Positions 6,326 through 13,020 of a DNA stretch of 13,162 nucleotides are shown in pieces. This stretch comes from an uncultured Flavonifractor sp. (GTDB taxonomy: Bacteria > Bacillota > Clostridia > Oscillospirales > Oscillospiraceae). The translations under genes were made by a program, and so were the position numbers. The notes below the pieces were generated by a model. That model did no database searches, had not been told where the DNA came from, and worked only from the letters and a program-made list of their open reading frames with translations. The stretch covers positions 1-13,162 of the forward strand of contig CANDFO010000069.1 in NCBI GenBank assembly GCA_947384055.1, written 5' to 3'. The first letter of the stretch is position 1. Every line of letters starts with the position of its first letter.

Positions 6326-6705
6326 CACCGGCCCCCGGCCGGGGCGCGGCCCTTGGTCCGGGCAAAGGCATAGGCCTCCGACAGCCACTGGCGCAGCTCC
6401 GGCCCCACATCCCCGGGGGAGCTGAGGCGCACATGGTGGGTCCAGCGGCCGGGATAGGGCTCTACGGCCTGAAAAATCGCCGGGTGGTCCACCCGCCGCC
6501 CCAGTCCGAAGCTCGCCATGGCGCAGCCCGCGGAGCAGTGGTGGAGAGAGAAGAAGGCAAACTTTTTGGGGTTGCCCCAGGAGATCTGGCTTTTGGCCAC
6601 GGCCATGGCGCTCTCCCCGCAGGCCAGCACCGCCTGTTCAAAGGCCTCAAACAGGGCAATGCGCTTCGGCTCGCCCCCCAGAAAGCTCAGCGCTTCTGCC
6701 GTCAT
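6325..6705 (-). CDS. DUF5655 domain-containing protein
   Basis: A 126-aa cytoplasmic protein with no signal peptide or membrane segment. The C-terminal half, with DHPAIFQAVEPYPGRWTHHV (73-92) and RLSSPGDVGPELRQWLSEAY (93-112), is what I recognise as DUF5655, a small domain of unknown function. FEAFEQAVLACG (19-30) and FAFFSLHHCSAG (49-60) fit the rest of it. The start at 6705 follows a GAGGAGA ribosome binding site. It comes 27 nt after the broken SEC-C gene and probably shares its transcript. The TGA stop overlaps repeat copy C by one base, so the last residues (KGRAPAGGR) may have been altered when the repeat arrived. No function can be assigned. Confidence 0.72.
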   Translation of the reverse strand: MTAEALSFLGGEPKRIALFEAFEQAVLACGESAMAVAKSQISWGNPKKFAFFSLHHCSAGCAMASFGLGRRVDHPAIFQAVEPYPGRWTHHVRLSSPGDVGPELRQWLSEAYAFARTKGRAPAGGR

Positions 6706-6732
6706 GTTACCGTCTCCTCTCCCGGGGGTCTG

Positions 6733-7085
6733 TCACCGCCCGCAGCACTTTTTGTATTTCTTCCCGCTTCCACAGGGGCAGGGGTCGTTGCGCCCCGGCT
6801 TTTTTCGACCGGCCCCCTGCCTGTGCGCAGCCTCTGCCGCCCAGCGGCTCAGCCGCTCCTCGGTCAGCTGCTCCGGGGTCTGCTGTGTGAGCCCCCGCTC
6901 GTACAGCTCCTTCCAAAGGTCAGAAACTGCTCCTCCGTCAGCTCCAGCTCCGGATTCTGTTTCCGGATGATGCGCAGAGCCCGGTACAGCGGTACAGTGC
7001 CGTATAGATTGCAGAACGCGCCAAAATAGGTGCACAGCAGCGCGGCGGTCTCCTCCAGCAGCGTCTGCGCCTGACTGTTTTCCAT
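6733..7085 (-). pseudogene. SEC-C zinc-motif protein gene, disrupted by a single-base frameshift
   Basis: The N-terminal part starts at the ATG at 7085, after AAAGGAGGG, and reads MENSQAQTLLEETAALLCTY through ELTEEQFLTF. It then runs out of frame and would stop near 6864. The next frame takes over at once as DLWKELYERGLTQQTPEQL and continues to RNDPCPCGSGKKYKKCCGR, a textbook SEC-C zinc-binding tail (CxCGSGKKYKxCC), ending at 6733. The joined span is 353 nt, one base short of 118 codons, consistent with loss of one base near 6920-6930 (about 117 aa intact). No standard slippery heptamer is visible, so a real mutation or an assembly error is likelier than programmed frameshifting. SEC-C tails bind zinc and occur in SecA and many small proteins of unknown role. 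It is the first gene behind the promoter at 7163-7191. Confidence 0.82.
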
Positions 7086-7162
7086 GGTAAAGCCCTCCTT
7101 TGCGCCGTGGCACCGGCCGGCCCCGCGGTGCATGCCGCACATCACGCCTCAGTACCGCTCAC

Positions 7163-7191
7163 AGTTTAGCATACACAGGACCGGGATTCAA
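7163..7191 (-). promoter_or_regulatory. Promoter of the SEC-C / DUF5655 pair
   Basis: On the minus strand the -35 is TTGAAT (7186-7191) and the -10 is TAAACT (7163-7168), with a 17-bp spacer and an extended TGC just before the -10. The leader would be about 70 nt. It is divergent from the promoter at 7269-7297. Confidence 0.75.
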
Positions 7192-7268
7192 GACATACCG
7201 AGGAATACAGGCGGGAAAAGGCCCGACGCTGGACCGTTTTAACATTTCTCAAACAAGGTCTATATCCG

Positions 7269-7297
7269 TTGAAACATTCCAAGGTCTGTGGTAGAAT
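7269..7297 (+). promoter_or_regulatory. Promoter of the lipoprotein gene
   Basis: TTGAAA (7269-7274) and TAGAAT (7292-7297) are separated by 17 bp. The expected leader is about 34 nt and contains the GGAGG ribosome binding site. The octamer CAAGGTCT occurs upstream (7254-7261) and again inside the spacer (7280-7287), a possible regulator site. Confidence 0.75.
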
Positions 7298-7337
7298 CAG
7301 AACAGCAGCTGAAATCGGGGGATGGAGGTGTCCGCCA

Positions 7338-8390
7338 GTGAAACGATACATCCTGATATGGGCAGGAATCCTGCTTCTTCTGTGCGCGGGGTGCGAGGAA
7401 TACGGCGCTGTCCCGGAGAGCGCTCCTCCGGCGGCGGCCGGGGAGATCCGTCAGGAGGCCGAGCGCCTGGCCCGGGCCCAGCTGGGGGCCCTGGACCCGC
7501 TTATCACCAGCCAGGAGCGGGAGCGGGTGGTCTCCCTGCTGGAGCGGGCGGTGCCGCTCCGCCGGGCCAGGGAAGCCGACGGCTGCTGGGAGCGCTCCGG
7601 GGAGGAGGAACGCCTGGCCCATCAGCTCAACCGGCTTTATGAGCGCTATACGGTCAAATACATCGGCAGCGGCGGCGTCTGGGGATACGGAGCCCCGGAA
7701 GAACAAGTGCTGGCCGAATATGTCATCCACCAGGGGACCGACCTGCGCAAAGACACCCGGGCCAAGACGGAGGACGCCGGTTACACGGAGGAGGACTTTC
7801 GTTCCCTGTGGGAGGACATGTACGCCGCCCTGCCCCAGGGGGCCTGGGCCGATTTCTCCCGCCTGATTATTTTCACCGACGGGGAGGACGAGACCCTGGC
7901 CTACGTCTATCCCGCCGACGACGCCGGGGACAGATGGGTGGTGGCCGTGGACCCCGCCGACGCCGGGGACTGGCACTGGTTTCTTGAGACCGTGCTCCAC
8001 GAGTACGCCCACTATGTAACCCTCAACAGCAGTCAGGTGACTTATACCCGGGAGCAGACCGTCTCCACCTATAACGAGGAGGGGATGGTATCCTCCGACG
8101 GGTCCTACCTGAACGCTTTTTATCAGGCGTTTTGGGCCGATTACCTGGACGACCGCCTGGCGAATCAGAACAGCTACAACTTCTTCCTGCGGCATGAGGA
8201 CGATTTTATCACCGCCTATGCCTCTACCGACCCCTCGGAGGACATCGCCGAATGCTTTACTTACTTTGTCCTGGGCGAGCCTGTCCGGGGAGACGCGGTA
8301 TGGGAACAGAAGCTGGACTTCTTTTACCAGTATCCGGAGCTGGAGCAGTTCCGGACCGAGACCCGGAACCGCCTGGGTCTGAACAAATAA
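7338..8390 (+). CDS. Putative lipoprotein zinc metallopeptidase (HExxH)
   Basis: A 350-aa protein with an N-terminal lipoprotein signal: VKRY, a hydrophobic run ILIWAGILLLL (5-15) and CAGC, with Cys19 the likely lipidated residue (Cys rather than Leu at -3 is unusual). The mature protein should be anchored outside the membrane. VLHEYAHYV includes HExxH (H221, E222, H225), and SEDIAECF (300-307) offers E305 as a likely third zinc ligand, a gluzincin-like layout. Thus it is probably a secreted zinc peptidase; family and substrate are not recognised. The GTG start at 7338 is chosen because GGAGG lies at 7324-7328 and the signal peptide begins there. An ATG at 7269 would overlap the -35 of the promoter and add a charged leader. 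Its stop codon directly abuts the inverted repeat starting at 8391. Confidence 0.75.
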   Translation: MKRYILIWAGILLLLCAGCEEYGAVPESAPPAAAGEIRQEAERLARAQLGALDPLITSQERERVVSLLERAVPLRRAREADGCWERSGEEERLAHQLNRLYERYTVKYIGSGGVWGYGAPEEQVLAEYVIHQGTDLRKDTRAKTEDAGYTEEDFRSLWEDMYAALPQGAWADFSRLIIFTDGEDETLAYVYPADDAGDRWVVAVDPADAGDWHWFLETVLHEYAHYVTLNSSQVTYTREQTVSTYNEEGMVSSDGSYLNAFYQAFWADYLDDRLANQNSYNFFLRHEDDFITAYASTDPSEDIAECFTYFVLGEPVRGDAVWEQKLDFFYQYPELEQFRTETRNRLGLNK

Positions 8391-8551
8391 GAGCCTGTAT
8401 TCATAACCGGGGCATGCTGGATGGGCGAGGATTCTTCCCGCCAGGCAGGGAGATGTTCCGCAGCCATCCTGACGGATGGCTGCGGAAAGCGACGCGGTAT
8501 GGCGGGAAAAAGGCCGCTCACTCGGCGTTCAACCGTTGTGAATACAGGTTC
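8391..8551. repeat. Three-tier nested inverted repeat (MITE-like or structured RNA)
   Basis: The outer arms 8391-8409 (GAGCCTGTATTCATAACCG) and 8533-8551 match as an inverted repeat at 16 of 19 positions. The middle arms are TTCCCGCCA (8435-8443) and TGGCGGGAA (8500-8508), 9 bp perfect. The inner hairpin is TTCCGCAGCCATCC / GGATGGCTGCGGAA (8456-8469 / 8474-8487), 14 bp perfect, loop TGAC. It begins right after the lipoprotein stop codon and ends 27 nt before the candidate start at 8579. No T-tract follows the inner stem, so it is not a standard terminator. The opening GAGCCTGT is shared with the left end of repeat copy D. No transposase or clear target duplication is visible. Confidence 0.8.
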
Positions 8552-8561
8552 CAAGTACACG

Positions 8562-8586
8562 AAAGGAGGAGGGGGCGGATGCCGCC
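8562..8586 (+). promoter_or_regulatory. Strong ribosome binding site with an out-of-frame ATG in a hairpin loop
   Basis: AAAGGAGGAGGGGG (8562-8575) is the only good ribosome binding site upstream of the nitroreductase gene. It serves an ATG at 8579, which sits in the 3-base loop of the hairpin GGCGG-ATG-CCGCC (8574-8586). That ATG is out of frame with the nitroreductase. A C7 run at 8599-8605 lies between it and the in-frame ATG at 8616; one C fewer would fuse the two frames. Confidence 0.7.
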
Positions 8587-8615
8587 ACAGGGCCGCTTCC
8601 CCCCCGAACGACAGC

Positions 8616-9368
8616 ATGAACGAGATTTTGAACAGCCTCCACAGCCGCAAATCCGTGCGGGCCTATACGGAGGAGCCGGTCTCCCCGGAGGAGCGGCAGG
8701 CCATCCTGGAGGCGGCCTGCGCCGCCCCCACTGCCGGCAACCAGCAGCTCTATACGATTCTGGAGATTACGGACCAGGGCCTGAAGGACCGTCTGGCCGT
8801 AACCTGCGACAATCAGCCCTTCATTGCTAAGGCCCCGCTGGTGCTGATCTTCTGCGCTGACTGTCAGAAGTGGTACGACGCCTTTTCCGCCGGGGGATGC
8901 GGCCCCCGCAGGCCCGGCGCAGGGGACCTGCTTCTGGCGTTCTGCGACGCCGCCATCGCCGCTCAGAATGCGGTGACTGCCGCGGAGAGCCTGGGCCTGG
9001 GGTCCTGCTACATCGGGGATATTCTGGAGCAGTGCGAGACCCACCGGGCGCTGCTCGGGCTGCCGGAGTATGTGGTCCCGGCCGCCATGCTGGTCATCGG
9101 CCGACCCACGGAGCAGCAGAAGGCCCGCCCCAAGCCGGAGCGCTGCGCTCTGTCCCACATCGTCCACCGGAACGGCTACCGCCGGATGGACGGTCCGGAG
9201 CTGCGGGAGATGCTGGCAAAGAATGCCGGACCCCAGGGCTATGAGGCGTGGCTCTCCGCCTTCTGCGCGCGCAAGTACAACTCGGACTTTTCCCGGGAAA
9301 TGACCCGCTCGGCGCAGGTCTATCTGTCGGCCTTCGCCCCTGGGACGGAACAGGAGGAACTGCTGTGA
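8616..9368 (+). CDS. Nitroreductase family protein (FMN-dependent)
   Basis: A 250-aa flavoprotein of the nitroreductase superfamily, expected to use FMN and NAD(P)H. Seen: LHSRKSVRAYTEEPVS (8-23, with the conserved R11/S13/R15 region), APTAGNQQ (37-44), and GLGSCYIGDI in the second half (FMN and dimer contacts). The C-terminal region with YEAWLSAFCARKYNSDFSRE is longer than in minimal nitroreductases. The true substrate cannot be told. Start choice is uncertain: the ATG at 8616 gives the usual MNEILNSLHSRKSVR but has no ribosome binding site. The good site at 8562-8575 points to an ATG at 8579 in another frame, from which a C7 tract separates it. It is the first gene of a tight operon, ending in GTGA overlap with mtnA. 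Its redox role may be reduction of a product of the neighbouring pathway; that is inference. Confidence 0.85.
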   Translation: MNEILNSLHSRKSVRAYTEEPVSPEERQAILEAACAAPTAGNQQLYTILEITDQGLKDRLAVTCDNQPFIAKAPLVLIFCADCQKWYDAFSAGGCGPRRPGAGDLLLAFCDAAIAAQNAVTAAESLGLGSCYIGDILEQCETHRALLGLPEYVVPAAMLVIGRPTEQQKARPKPERCALSHIVHRNGYRRMDGPELREMLAKNAGPQGYEAWLSAFCARKYNSDFSREMTRSAQVYLSAFAPGTEQEELL

Positions 9369-10450
9369 ACGCTCTGCATCTGGATACCGTCCGCCTGTCG
9401 GAGGACGGAACGGAACTGGTCATTCTGGACCAGACCCTGCTGCCCGGAGCGGTGAAGTACCTCTCCCTGTCAAAGGCGGAGGACATCTGGGAGGCCATTT
9501 ATTCCCTGCGGGTCCGCGGCGCCCCGGCCATCGGCGTGGCCGCTGCCTGCGGCGTCTGCCTGCTGGCCGCTCAGCTGGAAACCGGGGATATGGACGCCTT
9601 CTGCGCCGGATTCCGGGCACAGAAGGACTATCTGAACTCCGCCCGGCCCACGGCGGTCAATCTGTCCTGGGCCCTGAACCGCATGGAGCGGGTGCTGGAG
9701 GAAAACCGGCACACCCTCTCCGTAGCCGCCCTGAAGGACCGCCTGTATCAGGAGGCCCGCGCCATCCGGGAGGAGGATATCGCCATCAGCCGGAGCATCG
9801 GGGAGCTGGGGTTCGGGCTTCTCCGCCACGGCGACGGCATTCTCACCCACTGCAACGCCGGCACCCTGGCCACCACGAAGTACGGCACCGCCCTGGCCCC
9901 GGTCTACCTGGCCCTGGAGCACGGGTGGACAGACCTGCGGGTCTTCTGCGACGAGACCCGCCCCCTCCTCCAGGGGGCCCGGCTCAGCGCCTTTGAGATG
10001 CAGTCCGCCGGGGTGGACACCACTTTGATCTGCGACAACATGGCCTCCTATCTCATGGGCCGGGGTGAGGTGGACATCATCTTTGTGGGCTGCGACCGGG
10101 TGGCCGCCAACGGGGACTTTGCCAATAAAATCGGCACCAGCGGCGTGGCGGTGTTGGCCCGGCACTATGGGATTCCCTTCTATGTCTGCGCCCCCTCCTC
10201 CACCATCGACCCCGCCATTGCCGGCGGAGATCAGATCGTCATTGAGGAGCGTTCACCGGAGGAGGTAACAGAGCTCTGGTATCGCAGCCGTATGGCCCCC
10301 GCCGGAGTAAAGGTGCGCAACCCCGCCTTTGACGTCACCGACCACAGCCTGGTGACGGGGATCATCACCGAGCGGGGAATTGCCTATCCCCCCTTTGACC
10401 GGGCCTTTGTCCGGATGGGGCTGGTCCCCGGAGAGGGGGGACAGGCATGA
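9365..10450 (+). CDS. mtnA: S-methyl-5-thioribose-1-phosphate / 5-deoxyribose-1-phosphate isomerase (MtnA family)
   Basis: Aldose-ketose isomerase converting 5-methylthioribose-1-phosphate to the ribulose form in methionine salvage, or the analogous 5-deoxyribose-1-phosphate. The protein is 361 aa, normal for the family. Motifs: RGAPAIGVAAACG near residue 50, THCNAGTLATTKYGTAL with the probable catalytic C163, CDETRPLLQGARLSAFEM, VGCDRVAANGDFANKIGTSG with the probable catalytic D244, then CAPSSTID and KVRNPAFDVTDHSLVTGIIT near the end. The GTG start at 9365 overlaps the preceding stop (GTGA), with AGGAGG about 10 nt upstream; this gives the normal N-terminus. The ATGA overlap with the next gene, a class II aldolase, rather than with mtnB-D enzymes, argues for a DHAP-shunt type pathway. 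No kinase or phosphorylase supplying the substrate is in the window. Confidence 0.92.
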   Translation: MNALHLDTVRLSEDGTELVILDQTLLPGAVKYLSLSKAEDIWEAIYSLRVRGAPAIGVAAACGVCLLAAQLETGDMDAFCAGFRAQKDYLNSARPTAVNLSWALNRMERVLEENRHTLSVAALKDRLYQEARAIREEDIAISRSIGELGFGLLRHGDGILTHCNAGTLATTKYGTALAPVYLALEHGWTDLRVFCDETRPLLQGARLSAFEMQSAGVDTTLICDNMASYLMGRGEVDIIFVGCDRVAANGDFANKIGTSGVAVLARHYGIPFYVCAPSSTIDPAIAGGDQIVIEERSPEEVTELWYRSRMAPAGVKVRNPAFDVTDHSLVTGIITERGIAYPPFDRAFVRMGLVPGEGGQA

Positions 10451-11088
10451 ACCCCTATCCCGGCGAACAGGAGGCCAAAGAACTGATTCTGGAGGTGGGG
10501 CGGCGGCTCTATCAGCGGGGCTTTGTGGCCGCCAACGACGGAAACATCAGCGTTATGACCGCCCCCGGCATCCTGTGGGCCACCCCCACCGGGGTGTCCA
10601 AGGGCTTTATGACCGGGGACATGCTGGTCAGGACCGACCTGGACGGAACCGTTCTGGAGGGGAGCGCCCGCCCCTCCAGTGAGCTGAAAATGCACCTGCG
10701 GGCCTATCGGGAGAATCCGGAGATCCGGGCGGTGGTCCACGCCCATCCGCCGGTGTCCACCGCTTTTGCCATTGCGGGCATTCCCCTGGACCGGCCCATT
10801 CTCTCCGAGGCGGTCATGCAGCTGGGGGCGGTGCCCGTGGCGCCCTACGCCCAGCCCGGGACCCAGGCGGTGCCCGACTCCATCGCTTCCTTCTGCCGGA
10901 CATGCCGGGCGGTGCTGCTGGCCAATCACGGGGCCGTCACCTGGGGGGCCAGTCTGATGGAAGCCTATTTCCGCATGGAATCCCTGGAACACTACGCCCA
11001 GACCACGCTGAACAGCGTCTATCTTCTGGGCCGGGCCAGGCCTCTCTCTCCGGAGCAGGTGGAGGCGCTGGCCGGGCCGGGCCGATAA
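10447..11088 (+). CDS. Class II aldolase (fuculose-phosphate aldolase / Ald2-DrdA-like)
   Basis: A 213-aa zinc-dependent class II aldolase/adducin-family enzyme. The zinc site and base are visible: E79 in SSELKMH (77-83), H98 and H100 in VVHAHPP (96-102), and H161 in ANHGAVTWG (159-167). GNIS (32-35) and TPTGVSKG (47-54) fit the phosphate-binding part. Related enzymes cleave L-fuculose-1-phosphate, 5-deoxyribulose-1-phosphate or 5-methylthioribulose-1-phosphate to DHAP and an aldehyde. Its ATGA overlap with mtnA makes the last two substrates likely; MtnB dehydratase belongs to the same superfamily and is the main alternative. The length and wording of the motifs favour the aldolase. It is the last gene of the operon, followed after 5 nt by a terminator hairpin. 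Confidence 0.85.
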   Translation: MNPYPGEQEAKELILEVGRRLYQRGFVAANDGNISVMTAPGILWATPTGVSKGFMTGDMLVRTDLDGTVLEGSARPSSELKMHLRAYRENPEIRAVVHAHPPVSTAFAIAGIPLDRPILSEAVMQLGAVPVAPYAQPGTQAVPDSIASFCRTCRAVLLANHGAVTWGASLMEAYFRMESLEHYAQTTLNSVYLLGRARPLSPEQVEALAGPGR

Positions 11089-11093
11089 ACAGA

Positions 11094-11150
11094 CCCGCTG
11101 GGGAACCGGCTCTTTCCCTCTGCCGATTCTCCAGCGGGCTTCTTTTCTTT
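11094..11150 (+). terminator. Intrinsic terminator after the aldolase gene, probably shared with ilvD
   Basis: CCCGCTGG (11094-11101) pairs with CCAGCGGG (11131-11138), with an inner imperfect stem AACCGGC / GCCGATT, followed by CTTCTTTTCTTT. On the minus strand the same stem is followed by TCTGTTTATC, a weaker T-rich tail, so it may also end the convergent ilvD transcript. Confidence 0.85.
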
Positions 11151-11193
11151 CCTAGTCTGCCGCACGTCTCCCCCCGCGCCGGGTAAAAGGTTC

Positions 11194-12855
11194 TTATTCC
11201 AGCACCGCGCCCTGGGCGGCGGACGTCACCTGCTTGGCATAGCGGGCCAGATAACCGGTCTTGATCTTCGGCTCCGGACATGTCCAGGCGGCCCGGCGCG
11301 CGGCCAGAACCGTTTCGGCCACCAGCAGGCCGATGGTACAGCTGGGGATATCAATGCGGATCAGGTCCCCCTCCTCCACAAAGGCGATGGGCCCGCCCAG
11401 AGCGGCCTCCGGGGACACATGGCCGATGGAGGCTCCCCGGGTGGCGCCGGAAAAGCGGCCGTCGGTGATCAGCGCCACCTCCTTGTCCAGCCCCATGCCC
11501 GCAATGGCGGAGGTAGGGTTGAGCATCTCCCGCATACCCGGTCCCCCCTTGGGCCCCTCGTACCGGATGACCACCACATCCCCGGCCTGGATCTTCCCGG
11601 CGTAGATGGCGGCAATGGCGTCGTCCTCGCTGTCGAACACCCGGGCGGGTCCGGTGTGAACCATCATCTCCTCCGCCACGGCGGACTGCTTGACCACACA
11701 GCCGTCGGGAGCCAGATTCCCGGTGAGTACCGCGATGCCCCCATAGGGGGAATAGGGGTCGTCGACAGGCCGGATCAGGGACGGGTCCAGGTTGACCACG
11801 CCCTCCAGGTTCTCCGCAACGGTCTTTCCGGTGCAGGTAAGCAGGGAGGTGTCCAGCAGCTCCCGCTTGGTCAGCTCCTTCATAACGGCGTACACACCGC
11901 CGGCCCGGTCCAGGTCCTCCATATAGGTCTCCCCGGCGGGGGCCAGGTGGCACAGATTGGGGGTCTTTCGGGAAATTTCGTTGGCTTTGGACAGGGGAAG
12001 CTGGATACCGCACTCGTGGGCAATGGCGGGCAGGTGGAGCATGGAGTTGGTGGAGCATCCCAGGGCCATGTCCACCGCCTCGGCATTGTGGAAGGCGGCC
12101 TCGGTCATGATATCCCGGGGGCGGATATTCTGCCGGACCAGCTCCATAATCTGCATGCCCGTGTGCTTGGCCAGCCGCAGCCGGGCGGACATCACGGCGG
12201 GGATGGTGCCGTTGCCCCGCAGAGCCATGCCAATGGCCTCGGTGAGGCAGTTCATGGAGTTGGCGGTATACATGCCTGAGCAGGAGCCGCAGGTGGGGCA
12301 GGCGTTGACCTCGTATTCCTCCACACCGTCCGCATCCAGCTTGTCCGCGTGATAGGCCCCTACCGCCTCAAACATATGGCTCAGGCAGGTGCGGCGGCCG
12401 TCGTTCATTTTTCCGGCCAGCATGGGTCCGCCGGAGCAGAAAATAGCGGGGATGTTCAGCCGGGCCGCCGCCATCAGCAAACCGGGGACATTTTTATCAC
12501 AGTTGGGGATCATCACCAGACCGTCAAACTGGTGGGCCATCGCCATGGCCTCGGTGGAGTCGGCGATGAGCTCCCGCGTGACCAGGGAGTATTTCATCCC
12601 CACGTGCCCCATGGCGATGCCGTCGCACACCGCAATGGCCGGGAACATAATCGGGGTGCCTCCGGCCATCCGCACGCCGGCCTTTACCGCTTCGGTAATC
12701 TTATCCAGGTTCATGTGGCCGGGGACAATCTCGTTCTGAGAAGAGACAATGCCAATCAGCGGCCGCTCCAGCTCCTCCTTGGTATAACCCAGTGCGTAAA
12801 ATAATGAGCGGTTGGGGGCGCGCTCCACACCCTTTGTCACGTTGTCGCTGCGCAT
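11194..12855 (-). CDS. ilvD: Dihydroxy-acid dehydratase
   Basis: Iron-sulfur enzyme of branched-chain amino acid biosynthesis; it dehydrates 2,3-dihydroxy-isovalerate and -methylvalerate to the 2-keto acids for valine, isoleucine and leucine. The protein is 553 aa, full length. Motifs: VCDGIAMGHVGM (76-87, D78 metal ligand), PNCDKNVPG (117-125, C119 cluster ligand, K121 the likely carbamylated lysine), CPTCGSCSGM (186-195), RYEGPKGGPGMREML, and DGRFSGATRGASIGHVSPEA with the catalytic serine region. The first cysteine of some plant or mycobacterial-type enzymes is absent (SSQNEIVPGH, 38-47), as in the oxygen-sensitive E. coli type, which suits an anaerobe. AAGGAGGAGC precedes the ATG at 12855; the longer in-frame start at 13128 lies inside repeat copy D. 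It has its own promoter with a leader of about 60 nt, too short for a T-box. No other ilv or leu gene is in the window. Confidence 0.96.
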   Translation of the reverse strand: MRSDNVTKGVERAPNRSLFYALGYTKEELERPLIGIVSSQNEIVPGHMNLDKITEAVKAGVRMAGGTPIMFPAIAVCDGIAMGHVGMKYSLVTRELIADSTEAMAMAHQFDGLVMIPNCDKNVPGLLMAAARLNIPAIFCSGGPMLAGKMNDGRRTCLSHMFEAVGAYHADKLDADGVEEYEVNACPTCGSCSGMYTANSMNCLTEAIGMALRGNGTIPAVMSARLRLAKHTGMQIMELVRQNIRPRDIMTEAAFHNAEAVDMALGCSTNSMLHLPAIAHECGIQLPLSKANEISRKTPNLCHLAPAGETYMEDLDRAGGVYAVMKELTKRELLDTSLLTCTGKTVAENLEGVVNLDPSLIRPVDDPYSPYGGIAVLTGNLAPDGCVVKQSAVAEEMMVHTGPARVFDSEDDAIAAIYAGKIQAGDVVVIRYEGPKGGPGMREMLNPTSAIAGMGLDKEVALITDGRFSGATRGASIGHVSPEAALGGPIAFVEEGDLIRIDIPSCTIGLLVAETVLAARRAAWTCPEPKIKTGYLARYAKQVTSAAQGAVLE

Positions 12856-12921
12856 CGTCTGCTCCTCCTTGGTTTTTCTCTCGGTCCCTGCGTCTGGACC
12901 CTGTGGTCCTGTCTGACGTTT

Positions 12922-12950
12922 ATGATATACTACGGCGGACAGGCTGTCAA
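12922..12950 (-). promoter_or_regulatory. Promoter of ilvD
   Basis: On the minus strand the -35 is TTGACA (12945-12950, consensus) and the -10 is TATCAT (12922-12927), with a 17-bp spacer. The -35 and its right flank (TCTTGACAGCCTG) resemble the right end of repeat copy B (TTTTGACAGCCTG). The 70 bases between this promoter and copy D (12951-13020) hold nothing I can identify. Confidence 0.85.
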
Positions 12951-13020
12951 GACGGGAAGTTTTTTGCTCTGTCCCTGTCGGGATTTGACTTGTCCGGCCT
13001 CCGGCGGGCCCCCTTCTCGG

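Noticed and set aside
7204..7223. Similarity of GCGGGAAAAGGCC upstream of the SEC-C gene to GCGGGAAAAAGGCC in the nested palindrome (8501-8515)
   Set aside because: The match is short and the flanks align poorly; chance cannot be excluded without a genome-wide search.
7260..8195. A 311-codon minus-strand frame opposite the lipoprotein gene
   Set aside because: Antisense shadow; its far end overlaps the mapped promoter of the lipoprotein, and it has no recognisable domain.
11419..12279. A 286-codon plus-strand frame inside ilvD
   Set aside because: Antisense shadow of ilvD, His/Gly/Val-rich with no motif.
12856..12921. A T-box or attenuator in front of ilvD
   Set aside because: The predicted leader is only about 60 nt and shows no T-box sequence or terminator hairpin.
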